Below the pieces are notes generated by a model. It made no database searches, was not told where the DNA came from, and saw only the letters and a list, made by a program, of their open reading frames with translations. A stretch of DNA of 64,000 bases, taken from contig CANTUV010000072.1 in NCBI GenBank assembly GCA_947685225.1, forward strand, positions 6,510,001-6,574,000, written 5' to 3'. Of this stretch, positions 43,525 through 55,499 are shown piece by piece (position 1 is the stretch's first letter; every line of letters begins with the position of its first letter). Made by a program: the position numbers and the translations under genes. The DNA comes from Garcia nutans. Lineage: Eukaryota; Streptophyta; Magnoliopsida; Malpighiales; Euphorbiaceae.

Positions 43525-46070
43525 TGTAATATCCCAAAATTTTGAAAATATTAATTTTTGAAAATTAATTAAATTATTTAAAGTATATATATATAATTAA
43601 GTGAAAAGAAAAGAGAAAGGGACATGTGTATATGTACAAGTCAACATCTTTATTATGGGTTAAATGCTATTTTTAATTATTTAGATATTAATTATATGGA
43701 TAGTGAAGATGATATTTGATTTTAATTATATATTAATAATATATATACTTGGTGGATAATAAAAGAGAAAATTCATGTGGTTAAAAGAGAAGTGGTTGGT
43801 TTGAGTGAGTGGATGAATTTCTTCTTCTTCTTTCTCCATTAAAGTCGGCCATCCCATCAAAGGAAATAGAGAAGTTGCTTCTTGCTAACTCAATTAATTG
43901 AAGGATTTCAAGTGTTCAAGTTGGAGTTTTAAGGATTTTCTTCATATTTGGTAAGTTTCCAACTTGTTTCCTTGATTTTGCTATGGAAGTTTGTATGTGT
44001 GAATTGGATGTTTGATGTAGTATGTTTTAATGGTTGGTATTGGTATGTATGAAGTTATTTTGAGTAGATAACTATGAAGTTTGGGGTTGGATTGAAGAAA
44101 AGGGTTAAGTTTGGTGAAGAGAATAAGAGTTTTGGATTGTGTAACTTTTGAGTTGTGAAGTCATGGTTGTAGTTGTGTATTTTTGCTTTTAATTGAGTTG
44201 TTTTGATGTTTACATAAGTATTATGTGGTATAATGATGGATTTGGTTTTGTATGGAGTTGAAAAGGTTAATGAAAGATAATAGTTAGATGTGACAATTAT
44301 GTGTGGATATTAGGTTTTTGGCCTGACATGCCCGGTGGCATGGCCATTCCTTTGGGCATATCGATGGTTTTATTTTCAGTGTTGGTGACACGAGAAGTGA
44401 CATGCCCATGTCACTGAGCGTGTCATAGCTTCTATGATGTTGTAGTATTGACATGTACAGTGACACGCCCATGTCACTGAGGGTGTCATAGCTACTGTGT
44501 TGTTGTAGTATTTACAGGTGCAGTGATAGGCCCATGTCACTGAGAGTGTCAAAACATCTGTGTTGTGGGTTTAGGGCACAGTCATTGACATGCCTGTGTT
44601 GTTGAGCGTGTCATGCATAGAGTTTACCCTAGATAGTTCTTTTCCTTAATTTTCTCTGTGTATCTTAACCTTGGGTTGTAAAGTTTTGTTTATACCTATA
44701 AGTGTATCACTTAGTGATTATTTATAATCACATTTGGTTTAGGCTTTGAAGAGACTTGAGTTACCCCAATCCAATTGTTGAGGGATATCTTGGAAGAGAA
44801 GGTTGAAAGTGGTGTTTATTGCTTTTAGAGGTAAGTACAAACTTTGAATAATTGTTTATATTTACATGACATTGGGACTTAACACATTTGGTTGCAAAAT
44901 CTGTCAAGTTACTTTCTACATTGTTGGTGCATGAGTAATATTCTATAATTTGTACATTGTGAATTATGTTGAAATACCCAAGGTAAATGGGTAATGTGTT
45001 GTAAATGAAAAGAAGTGTGGTATAATGCGATGAGATATGTGGAAACATAATGTAATGAATTGATGTTGATATAAATGAGAAAAATGAGAAAATAAGGCAA
45101 TGTGCCTAGTTTGATTATGAGACAATGAGAAAGAGATTGATAATGAGAAATATGAATAAATTGTGTGCTTAGTATGTTATTCAATTTTCAGAGTTCTGTG
45201 TTTGGCGGCATGCCTATGATTTGCCTACGGGCTAAACGTTGGGTGTCTTTGTGAAAAATATTTTTGAGGTGAAATGATCGGGTCGTAAGTCTTAAAAACA
45301 TATCCTTGAAGCTAGGTTGAGTGAAATGACCGGGTCGTAAGCTTAGACCTAGCTGGATTATTTCATCGATGTATTGCCTACGAGACTAGACACATGGTGT
45401 CATTATAGACCAAAACAGTAACTCTGAAATTTGAGAAGTGTATTAGTTATCTTTGGGCCCATGTTTGTGTTTGTTTTAAGAGAATTGTGGATTATGATAT
45501 ATTTGAAAAGTATGAGAAAATGGAACGATATGATATCCATGTGCATTGTGCATTGGCATTGCATTTGAACTATATTATTATCAAAGTTTGTACCACTAAG
45601 CTTTTGCGTTAGCACGAGTGTGATTCATCGCACAGGTGACAGGATAAATCTGATTGAGCCGGAGAGTTCAGCTAGACTGAGTTGAGTCTAGGCTTGAGCT
45701 TTTGAGTGCAAAGTTGATTGTTGGACATCAATATCAGAGATAAACTGCCAGCATGTATATATTTTATATTTTTGAACATATTGATTTCATGTATATTATA
45801 ATATATTTTGATGTAAAAATATGTATATTCCACAAACTATCAAAAATGTTTTGGTTGAACCTTTAGTAATAAAGTTATATATATGCTTTATCAAGTAATA
45901 TCTCAACTATTATTCATATGATATCGATTGAATATTTTAAGATTATACAGATTTTATAAATGAATATTTGTTTTGTTTAAAATGGGTTGTGACATTCTTG
46001 TATCCTATATTCGTGTATTACATATATTGGGTGTATGTAGTGTACGTATATTAGGTATAAGGGTGTTACA
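43525..46070 (+). repeat. 5' LTR of Tekay element D
   Basis: TGTAATATCCC...GGGTGTTACA, 2546 bp. It contains GACATGCCCATGTCACTGAG-type repeats at 44400-44620, two GTGAAATGA(T/C)CGGGTCGTAAG copies near 45271 and 45321, and the CACTAAGC...GCGTTAGC word near 45595, as in other Tekay LTRs here. Confidence 0.88.
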
Positions 46071-46078
46071 TTTGTTTT

Positions 46079-46090
46079 TGTATCAGAGCC
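46079..46090 (+). other. Primer binding site of element D (degraded)
   Basis: TGTATCAGAGCC, the tRNA-iMet site TGGTATCAGAGC with one G missing, 8 bp after the LTR end. Confidence 0.75.
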
Positions 46091-46240
46091 TAGGCTTGAG
46101 GTTCTCAACCTAGGTGGGTTGTAAGAGAAAGAAAATGGAGATTTTTAAATATGGTTTTTAGATATGATACATGCATTGGCACTGGTAGTTTCTAATCCTT
46201 GATGTGGCAAATTCTTTTGTGTTTGCAGATATAGGTAGTT

Positions 46241-49200
46241 ATGGCATCTCAGACACGTCAGTCTGCAGAGGGTAGTGCGGAGAGTGTAGCTCCTGTTGAG
46301 GTAGAGATGAAGCTAGAGTTGAGATAGCTGGAGGGCATCTATTCCTATGCTAGAGAGACCAGTAGTTAATGAGATTTCGCCGAGCTGTGTATGGCATATG
46401 GTGAAGTTGTTGAGGCAGGCTCCAGTTCAGTAGCTGCCACTACCGCAGCTGCAGCAACAAGTACCGACAAGGCAATATGATAAGTTGAGGAAGTTTGGAG
46501 CTGAGGACTTTATGGGTACTACAGACCCTACTGTAGCTTAGCAGTGGCTAGATAGAGTCCAGCGAGTGTTCATCTAGCTGTAGGCTACTTCAAAAGAAAA
46601 CTTTTATTATGTTAGATCTCTTTTATAGAAGGATGCATATGACTAGTGAAAGACGGTTCCACATGCCCTAGATGATCCACCAACCTTGACCTATGATGAT
46701 TTTCTGTGAGAGTTCAAGCAAAAGTATACTCCGAGGGAGAATAAAGATGCTAGGAAGATAGAGTTTTTGAGTTTGAAGCAGGATACCAGGACTGTGTCGG
46801 AGTACGAGATAGAGTTTACCCAATTGAGTCAGTATGCTGGCAGGATTATTTCTGATAAGATTGACCAATGTCGGAGATTTGAGGAGGGGTTGAGACCCTC
46901 TATCATGTGCATTATAATAGGCTCCCGGTATCAGGATTTTTCCCAGTTGGTTGCAGCTGCCAGGAGTGTTGAGAGAGCACAGGGTCTTGCAGCAGCTGCT
47001 AGGGATGAGGAGACTAGAGCTAGGAGACCCCAGAGTGAAGAGAGGCCGAGGAGGATATTTTATGAGGTTCAGTAGGTGTAACACCCTTATACCCTATATA
47101 CGTATAATACATATTTTCAGCATATGTAAAATACACATATACGGTATAAAAATGTCACAGACCGATTTAATAAAAATTTTCACATTTCTGTTTTAAGATT
47201 TCAAATATTAATATATAAAATAAATAGTAAATAAATATTCTTTGCTTGTTATAGGAATCCAAAATAAATAATTTATATGAAAATCTCTTAAAAAAATTCG
47301 CCAGAATTTTGTTTGTAATTTGAACGTTTTCAAAATTCAACAAAACACAACCTGCATAAAACAAACACTCCAAATAATATCAATTCACCAATACTTCTCA
47401 ATTTCTCCATATTTTCTCAAAATACTTATATATAGGTATATATATATCAACATTATATATAAAATCCCATCTTAAACAAAATTATTCAAATCATTCTTTA
47501 CAATTTATAATATATGCTTCAAAAACATATCATAACATACATAATATAAAAAATGTACATGCTGGCAACTGGCTCTGATCTTGATGTACCCAAAACAACT
47601 CTTCAAGCTCAATAAATACAAACTTAGACTCGACCAGGTCTAGTAAAACTCTTCGGCTCTACCAAAACGTCCATGACACCTGTGCGACGAATTACAATCT
47701 CGCTAAGCTGAAGCCTAGTGGTACAAACTTTGATAATAATAAAAATGTAAAGTAATGCCAATACAAAATGCATATAGAGGTCATATCATTTCACTTTATT
47801 ATATTTTTCAAATATTTCATACTCACAACTCATAACATTATATTGCACAATTGTATCACAGTTCATAATTCACATTAAAGCAAAGACAAGCATGGGCCCA
47901 AAAAGGATCTAATATGTTATTCAAATTTCAAGTTACTGCTTTGGTGCATAATGACACCATGTGTCTAACCCGTAGGCTATATATATATATCCATGGATAA
48001 TGTAACAGCCCCAGTCTCTTGGACCTCAACCCGGCTAGACCCTTAGGCCCCAATATCTTAGTCCTCAACCCGGCTAGACTGCTACAGTTTTTGAGGCTTA
48101 TGACCCAGTCTTTTCACCCCAAAAACATCATATTTATCATTTATCAGCAGGGCTCGGCTTACGACCCAGTCTTTTTACCTGCCCAGCAATTCATAGGCAT
48201 GCCGCCAAACGCAGAACTCTAAAAATTGAATAACATACTAGGCACACAATTAATTCATTTATCTCATTATCAATCTCTTTCACAATTCATTTCCCATTTC
48301 ATTTCTCATAATCAAACTAGGCTCATTGCCTTATTTTCACATTTTTTTTCTCATTTTTATCAATATCAATTCTTTTTTATTATTCCACATATCTCATTTT
48401 TGCATTCACAACACATTACCCAATTACTTTGGGTATTTTTCACATAATATGCGTATTTCACACTTTACACAATTTAGCCATTATCAATGGCTTTTCACAA
48501 TGCATTTAACACATATATGACATTACAAATGTCATAGCACATTATTCATACTCAATCAATGAACCAAGTAGCTTAACACATTTTTCAACCAAAATGTGTT
48601 AAGTCCAAATGTCATGCAAATATAAACATTATACTCAAAGTTTGTACATACCTCTACTAGCAACCCAAAGCAAGCTTAATACAACCTCCAATCCTATCCT
48701 TCCAACTTGCCCTTCACCACTTGGATGAAGCAAATCAACCTCCCTCAATGCCTATACCAAATGTGATCATACATAATCATTTAATATCATATTCTAAGGT
48801 ATTCTCAACATCAAACCATCATTAAACATCACTCTAAACCAAATCCCAAAATTAAGCTTCACCTCACTTTAACTTTGAAAAACCATATCAAGCCATTTAA
48901 ATTAGTGTTTTAAGTTTATTAATATCATTAAAAACATATTTTAATACATTTAAATCATTTACATTATAACAATACACTCTTATACACAAAATCTCAAAAA
49001 TGGCATAACCTTTCCCCATTGAAGGTTTTCCATTCCAACACAATCCATTACTCATTTCAAGATTATATTAATCACATTTAACACTAAACAACATGCTTAA
49101 ACAAATAAAATCACACAATTCAACCACTTTGGAAAATCACTTTTCCAAAACCCTAAATCTCCACTTCCATTCTCAAACTCCAACCAAACACAACCATATC

Positions 49201-50320
49201 CAATATTTGACTTTAAAATACTTGTTTATGCATCAAAACAACTCATTTGGAATCAATTTTCACAATTAAAAACCATGATTTCAAAACCCCAAAAATTACA
49301 TAACCCTAAATTCTCTCTCTTCACCAATCTTACCCAAACTCAACCATTTCTTTAATCCAGCCTTAAAATCATTAATAACCAATCAAAACAACCTCATTCA
49401 TATCCAATTCAGCAATTAAATCATGCTACTATAGAATTCCAAAATTTACATAACACATTTTTCCATAGAATTTGAAATTTTGGTAAGAAAGCTTACCAAT
49501 TGATGAAGAAACTTCTAAAACTCCACTTGAATCCTTAAAATCTCTTCAATTTTTGGAGTATGAAAGAAGCAAATCCCTCTCTTGAAGCCATGAAATTCGG
49601 CCTTGAAGGAAAGAAGAAGAAGAAGACTTTATTTTTTTTTATTTCTCTTTCCTTTCACCCTTTAATTTTAAACCATATATATATATATTAAAATAATTTA
49701 ATAATTAATTATTTAATTAATAAATTAAAAGTCCTAAATTCCCTCTTCCATTCAAAAATAATTTATTTTTCAATTATTTTATTAATTTTAAATTTCTAAG
49801 ATTTAATTACCAAAATACCCTTTTACTTTGACTTTTCTTTTAAAAGTGTTGATTTTTATATGTTATGTATATTTTACATATATATCACATATATTATCCA
49901 CTTTTTCATTTAAAACCCCTTCATTTTTCATTTAAAACCATTAATTTAATTTATCCATTTAAATTATAATTTATTTTATCAAATTTCCAAAAATTAGAAC
50001 TTTTCAAAAATTTAGGATATTACACATATGCACAAGTAATGTATATCTTATATACACATCAAATGTACCTTATATGTGTATTAAATATTAAGTATGTAAT
50101 GTATTAATCCAACATATACAATTAATATACCATATGTATATGTTATATATACTCTAGATATATATATTGAGTATATACAATTTATATCTCCAAATACTTA
50201 TTTAATTTCTCCAAAATCACGAATTTTACAATAGGAGCCAGAGGCAGTCTGGTAGGTCAGTACAACAGCAGAGACAGAGATCGAGACCTACAGTTTCTGT
50301 GGCTATTTCTGCATGTTTTT
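46241..50320 (+). pseudogene. gag: Tekay D gag, split by a reverse LTR
   Basis: It starts Met-Ala-Ser-Gln-Thr-Arg at 46241 and reads in several frames to 47076. The gag domain includes Arg-Arg-Phe-Glu-Glu-Gly-Leu-Arg-Pro-Ser and Val-Ala-Ala-Ala-Arg-Ser-Val-Glu-Arg-Ala. The insertion 47077-50230 follows. Gag-like sequence resumes at 50231-50320 (Arg-Ser-Val-Gln-Gln-Gln-Arg, as in the linker of element C). It ends before the zinc knuckle, joined to Tat sequence. Early stops show it is dead. Confidence 0.82.
47077..50230 (-). mobile_element. Solo LTR of a Tekay relative inside gag D
   Basis: Plus-strand ends are TGTAACACCC and TTTTACA. The flanks are GTAGG (47072-47076) and ATAGG (50231-50235), a target duplication with one change. 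Element C has the uninterrupted words CAGTAGGAGTCAGAG at this point, so removing the insert and one duplication copy restores gag. No PBS, PPT or coding interior is present. An inner LTR start (TGTAATATCC in minus sense) lies at 50024, so the last 206 bp are an extension not seen in other LTRs here. Confidence 0.8.
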
Positions 50321-50329
50321 CTAACATGA

Positions 50330-50877
50330 TCTACCTAATTTTAGACTTCCTTAAATATCTCAAATATATCCCGTCTGACCATATTTGATATTGTTCCCCT
50401 TAAAAGGTGATTTATTGCAAATACCACCACCTTATGCCTCTTCTTTCTTCTTTTGTTGCCCCTAGCAGATAATCTTGACTTTTCAAGAATTGTTTGATGG
50501 TATCATACCATGCATCATGGTCTGTATCAATCTCCATGATCATTTCATACTCATAGCAAGGATTTGATGAGCTAATCAAAACTAGAGGTTTAAGGAACAA
50601 TTTGACAAAGTCCTCCCACACTGAAGCTAGTGTGGCTAGGGCATCGGTCATCTAGTTTTCTTCTCTGGGTTGGTGTGAGAATCTACAATCTTTGAAACTT
50701 TTCCTCACTATAGTCAAATAATCATGGTACGGTCTCAACTTTTCTTCTTTCAACTCCCATTCCCCATTTGTTTGGAGATCCATCAAAGTACATCTTCCAT
50801 TCATTCACTTCTATCACCCCCTAGTGTTCATCTGAAAATTCGAAGGTCACCTTCTCACTTTCAAGCAGTAGTTGTTG
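50330..50877 (-). pseudogene. Tat-type RNase H fragment
   Basis: From 50877 leftwards it encodes Met-Tyr-Phe-Asp-Gly-Ser, the start of the second, Tat-specific RNase H. A short jump follows, then Gly-Glu-Trp-Glu-Leu-Lys-Glu-Glu-Lys-Leu and Asp-Ala-Leu-Ala-Thr-Leu-Ala-Ser-Val-Trp (open piece 50651-50412). The middle of the domain is deleted. The right edge is cut exactly by the LTR at 50878. Confidence 0.8.
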
Positions 50878-53500
50878 TGTAATATCCCAAAATGTGCCCT
50901 AGAAGTTTTGGGTATAATTGTTGTTTTAATTGGATTTAATGTATTTGTGTAATTGGAAAGAGAAAGGAAGTGAAGAGAGAGTGTACATGTTGTATATATA
51001 GCAATATATACAACATATACAAGTCAAGTTAGTGGAGGTCAAAGATGATTAGTTAATGATTTTAATTAATTAAGTTAATTAATGGAAATGGAAATTAAGT
51101 GAGTGGAATGAGATATTTGAATATTTTAATTGTATTTTTGCTTGGTGGAGAGGAGTTTTAGGATGAGTGGTTGGAGAGAGAGTTTGACTTTATTTTCTTT
51201 TCTTTCCTTCTTTCCCCTTCGTGTGTCTTCTTCCTTTTCTTCTCCTTTTTCTGTGTTGGCCGGCAATTCCATAGAGAGAGCAAGAGAGGGAGAGAGAGAT
51301 TTGATCTTCTAAACTCAAGATCTAAGGAAGTTTTCAAGTGATCAAGTTGGAAATTTAAGAGTTTCTTCATCCTTGGTAAGTTTCCTCTTGATTCCTTGAT
51401 TTTCTTTTAAGATGTGTTTGAGTTTGTTGGTTGATTGTTGATGGTATGTGAATATGTTTGATTAAGATGTGTTTAAGAGTGTTTGGTTCAAGTGATTTTG
51501 GATTTTGGGGGTTGGATTGAAGGAAAGAGTAAGTTGTTGGAAGTGAATGTATTGTGGTTGTGTTTTGGGTTTGTGGTGATGATTTTGATTTGTGTTGGAT
51601 GTATGTTTTTAGTTGTTTTTGGTGTTTTTGTAAGTTTATTATGGTTCTTGGGTATGTGGAGCTAAGTTTGTTTGAAGTGGATTTTTGGTGTAAGGAAGTG
51701 ATTTGTTGGTTGTGTTGTTGTTGTTGCCGAAATCTGGGTTTTTGGCCTGACACGTCCATGAGCACGGCCAAGTCTTTGGGCGTGTCGATGGTTCTGTGTT
51801 CTTGGATGGGTGACACGAGCAGTGACACGCCATGTCACTGAGCATGTCACAGCTTCTGTGTAGTTGTAGTATTGACACGTCCAGTGACACGCCCATGTCA
51901 CTGAGCGTGTCATAGCTACTGTGTTGGTGAGGAATTGACACGCCCATGAACACGCCCATGTTGTTGGATGTGTCAATGTTTCTGTGAGACAGTATGTACT
52001 ACACATTCAGTGACACGCCCATGGTTCTGAGCGTGTCAAAGCTTCTGTGTTGTGAGTTTAGGGCACAGTCAGGGACACGCCCGTGTTGTTGAGCGTGTCA
52101 TGTTTAGGGTTTGCCCTAGTTGGTTCTTAGTCTTATTATCTCATGTGTATTATTCCTTTTGGATTAGGTTGTGAAGAGTTTGAGTTGCCCTAATCCAAAT
52201 ATTGAAGGATTATTGGAAGAGTAAGGTTGTAGATTGGTGTGAATTGTTCCTAAGGTAAGTACAAGCTACATTAATGCATACATTCATATGATGTTGAGAA
52301 TTAACATACATTTGATTGTAAATATGTTAAGAAATCTAATGTATTAATAATGTTATGTTTGATATGATTGAGGCATATTAGCTTAGATAATGTTCAATGA
52401 AATTGATGATGCATATTATACTATCTTGATGAGATATGAAGCCATGGTTGTTGGCTATAATGATGCTAATGAGATGATTGAGGCATGGTTGCCTATTTTG
52501 ATTATGAGATATGAAGCCATGGTTGTTGGCTATAAGGATGAGAAAGAAATGTATAAAAATATAAATGAAAAGATTATGTGTCTAATGTGTTATTCAACCT
52601 TCAGAGTTCTGGGTTTGGCGGCATGCCTATAAAGTATTGGATAGGTGAAAAGACCGGGTCGTAAGCCGATTCCAGTTGATAAATGTGAAATGTGAATTCA
52701 AGTAACAGTCTAGCCGGGTTGAGGATTTCCTCGGGTTTATCCAGGTTGAAGTCCAAGAGACTGGGTCTGTTACAGGTAACAGTCTAGCCGGGTTGAGGAT
52801 CTCCTTGAGTTTAGCGGGTTGAGGTCCAAGAGACTGGGTCTGTTACCCTATCCATGGATAGAGATATATATATATATATATATATTGCCTACGGGCTTGA
52901 TGATTGTGATTATAGACCAAAGCAGTAACTCTGAACTTTGAATAACATATTAGTGTCTTATGGGCCCAAGTCTGTCTTTGTTTTCAATGTGATTTATGAA
53001 TGATGGAATAAATGATTAATGAGATTCTTGAGAATTGTTTATATGTTTGAGATTATGATATTTGCATTTCATTAAAGTATAATATTATCATAGCTTGTAC
53101 CACTAAGCCGTTGGCTTAACGCGATTGTGGTTCATCGTGCAGGTGACAGAGAAGAACTAGAGAGTTTCTCTAGACCGAGTAGAGTCTAGATTTTGAGGCG
53201 TTGATAGTGGAGCCTAAAGATCAAAGACATACTGCCAAACATGTATATGTTTTATGTTTTGTAAAACTTGAGTTTTAATGTATAAGTATTTGTAAATATT
53301 TGTTATATTTTCCGCTGCTTTTAAATAAACATTTTATCTTTTGTCTTTTATAATTTCTTTTAAATGTTTTAAATTTGTTCATGTTTTTGAAAAGGGATGA
53401 GTCAATTGTTTAGTAAACAGTGGCAACTCTATATTCAGTATACGTATATTACGATCGTATTAGCATGCTGTGTACGTATACGGGGTATAGGGGTGTTACA
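50878..53500 (+). repeat. Forward Tekay LTR (left arm of inverted pair)
   Basis: TGTAATATCCCAAAATG...GGGGTGTTACA, 2623 bp, followed by TTTTGGTATCA (primer-site start). No body of this element follows; the sequence turns into the reverse LTR of element C. It contains GACACGCCCATG...CGTGTC repeats (51745-52110), a 73-bp tandem duplication, and an AT microsatellite (52862-52886). Confidence 0.9.
52703..52850 (+). repeat. 73-bp tandem duplication within the forward LTR
   Basis: Two units, each starting GTAACAGTCTAGCCGGGTTG and ending GAGACTGGGTCTGTTAC. The ends of each unit (GTAACAG and CTGTTAC) are complementary, so each could form a stem. The reverse LTR of element C lacks the pair. Confidence 0.8.
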
Positions 53501-53507
53501 ATTATTT

Positions 53508-53515
53508 TGGTATCA
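53508..53515 (+). other. Primer-site remnant at the inverted junction
   Basis: TGGTATCA, the first 8 bases of the tRNA-iMet site, then TAATCATC instead of GAGC. The following bases belong to the reverse LTR, so the junction lies inside this word. Confidence 0.7.
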
Positions 53516-55465
53516 TAATCATCAATACATTTATCCATGGATAATTAACTAGATTTGAGTTTATGACCCCGTCATTTCACTCAATATAATTTCAATAATT
53601 TGTTTTTGAGGTTTACGACCCGGTCATTTCACCCCAAAAACATCACATTTCACATTTATCAACTAGAATCGGCTTACGACCCGGTCTTTTCACCTATCCA
53701 GTACTTTATAGGCATGCCGCCAAACCCAGAACTCTGAAGGTTGAATAACACATTAGACACATAATCTTTTCATTTATATTTTTATACATTTCTTTCTCAT
53801 CCTTATAGCCAACAACCATGGCTTCATATCTCATAATAAAAATAGGCAACCATGCCTCAATCATCTCATTAGCATCATTATAGCCAACAACCATGGCTTC
53901 ATATCTCATCAAGATAGTATAATATGCATCATCAATTTCATTGAACATTATCTAAGCTAACATGCCTCAATCATATCAAACATAACATTATTAATACATT
54001 AGATTTCTTAACATATTTACAATCAAATATATGTTAATTCTCAACATCATATGAATGTATGCATTAATGTAGCTTGTACTTACCTTAGGAACAATTCACA
54101 CCAATCTACAACCTTACTCTTCCAATAATCCTTCAATATTTGGATTAGGGCAACTCAAACTCTTCACAACCTAATCCAAAAGGAATAATACACATGAGAT
54201 AATAAGACTAAGAACCAACTAGGGCAAACCCTAAACATGACACGCTCAACAACACGGGTGTGTCCCTGACCGTGCCCTAAACTCACAACACAGAAGCTTT
54301 GACACGCTCAGAACCACGGGCGTGTCACTGAACGTGTAGTACATACTTTCTAACAGAAACATTGACACGTCCAACAACATGGACGTGTTCATGGGCGTGT
54401 CAATTCCTCACCAACACAGTAGCTATGACACGCTCAGTGACATGGGCGTGTCACTGGACGTGTCAATACTACAACTACACAGAAGCTGTGACACGCTCAG
54501 TGACATGGGCGTGTCACTGCTCGTGTCACCCATCCAAAAACACAGAACCATCGACACGCCCAAAGACTTGGCCGTGCTCATGGACGTGTCAGGCCAAAAA
54601 CCCAGATTCCGGCAACAACAACAACACAACCAACAAATCACTTCCTTACACCAAAAATCCACTTCAAACAAACTTAGCTCCACATACCCAAGAACCATAA
54701 TAAACTTACAAAAACACCAAAAATAACTAAAAATATACATCCAACACAAATCAAAATCATCACCACAAACCCAAAACACAACCACAATACATTCACTTCC
54801 AACAACTTACTCTTTCCTTCAATCCAACCCCCAAAATCCAAAATCACTTGAACCAAACACTCTTAAACACATCTTAATCAAACATATTCACATACCATCA
54901 ACAATCAACCAACAAACTCAAACACATCTTAAAAGAAAATCAAGGAATCAAGAGGAAACTTACCAAGGATGAAGAAACTCTTAAATTTCCAACTTGATCA
55001 CTTGAAAACTTCCTTAGATCTTGAGTTTAGAAGATCAAATCTCTCTCTCTTGCTCTCTCTATGGAATTGCCAGCCAACACAGAAAAAGGAGAAGAAAAGG
55101 AAGAAGATACACGAAGGGGAAAGAAGGAAAGAAAAGGAAAGAAAAGAAAATAAAGTCAAACTCTCTCTCCAACCACTCATCCTCAAACTCCTCTCCACCA
55201 AGCAAAAATACAATTAAAATATTCAAATATCTCATTCCACTCACTTAATTTTCATTTCCATTAATTAACTTAATTAATTAAAATCATTAACTAATCATCT
55301 TTGACCTCCACTAACTTGACTTGTATATGTTGTATATATTGCTATATATACAACATATACACTCTCTCTTCACTTCCTTTCTCTTTCCAATTACACAAAT
55401 ACATTAAATCCAATTAAAACAACAATTATACCCAAAACTTCTAGGGCACATTTTGGGATATTACA
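53516..55465 (-). repeat. 3' LTR of Tekay element C, truncated (right arm of inverted pair)
   Basis: It ends GGATATTACA at 55465 beside the polypurine tract. It is nearly the mirror image of 50878-52697 and includes the same 80-codon chance frame (53948-53706 versus 52390-52632). About 0.7 kb of its far end is missing; the break falls at GGTATCA, shared with the primer site of the forward LTR. Confidence 0.88.
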
Positions 55466-55484
55466 ATTCTCCCCCTCTAAAAAG
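55466..55484 (-). other. Polypurine tract of element C
   Basis: In element sense CTTTTTAGAGGGGGAGAAT directly precedes the 3' LTR start TGTAATATCCC. Confidence 0.85.
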
Positions 55485-55499
55485 AAATTTTGTCCTCGA

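Noticed and set aside
51158..51370. Basic and Arg/Glu-rich frames around AG- and CT-rich tracts at 51130-51370 and 54969-55260
   Set aside because: They are purine/pyrimidine-rich LTR leader sequence in two mirrored copies; no protein features.
52390..53948. Two mirror-image 80-codon frames in the Tekay LTR arms
   Set aside because: They are LTR sequence with an internal repeat (ATGAGATATGAAGCCATGG). Conservation is due to the LTR duplication, and there is no sign of a protein.
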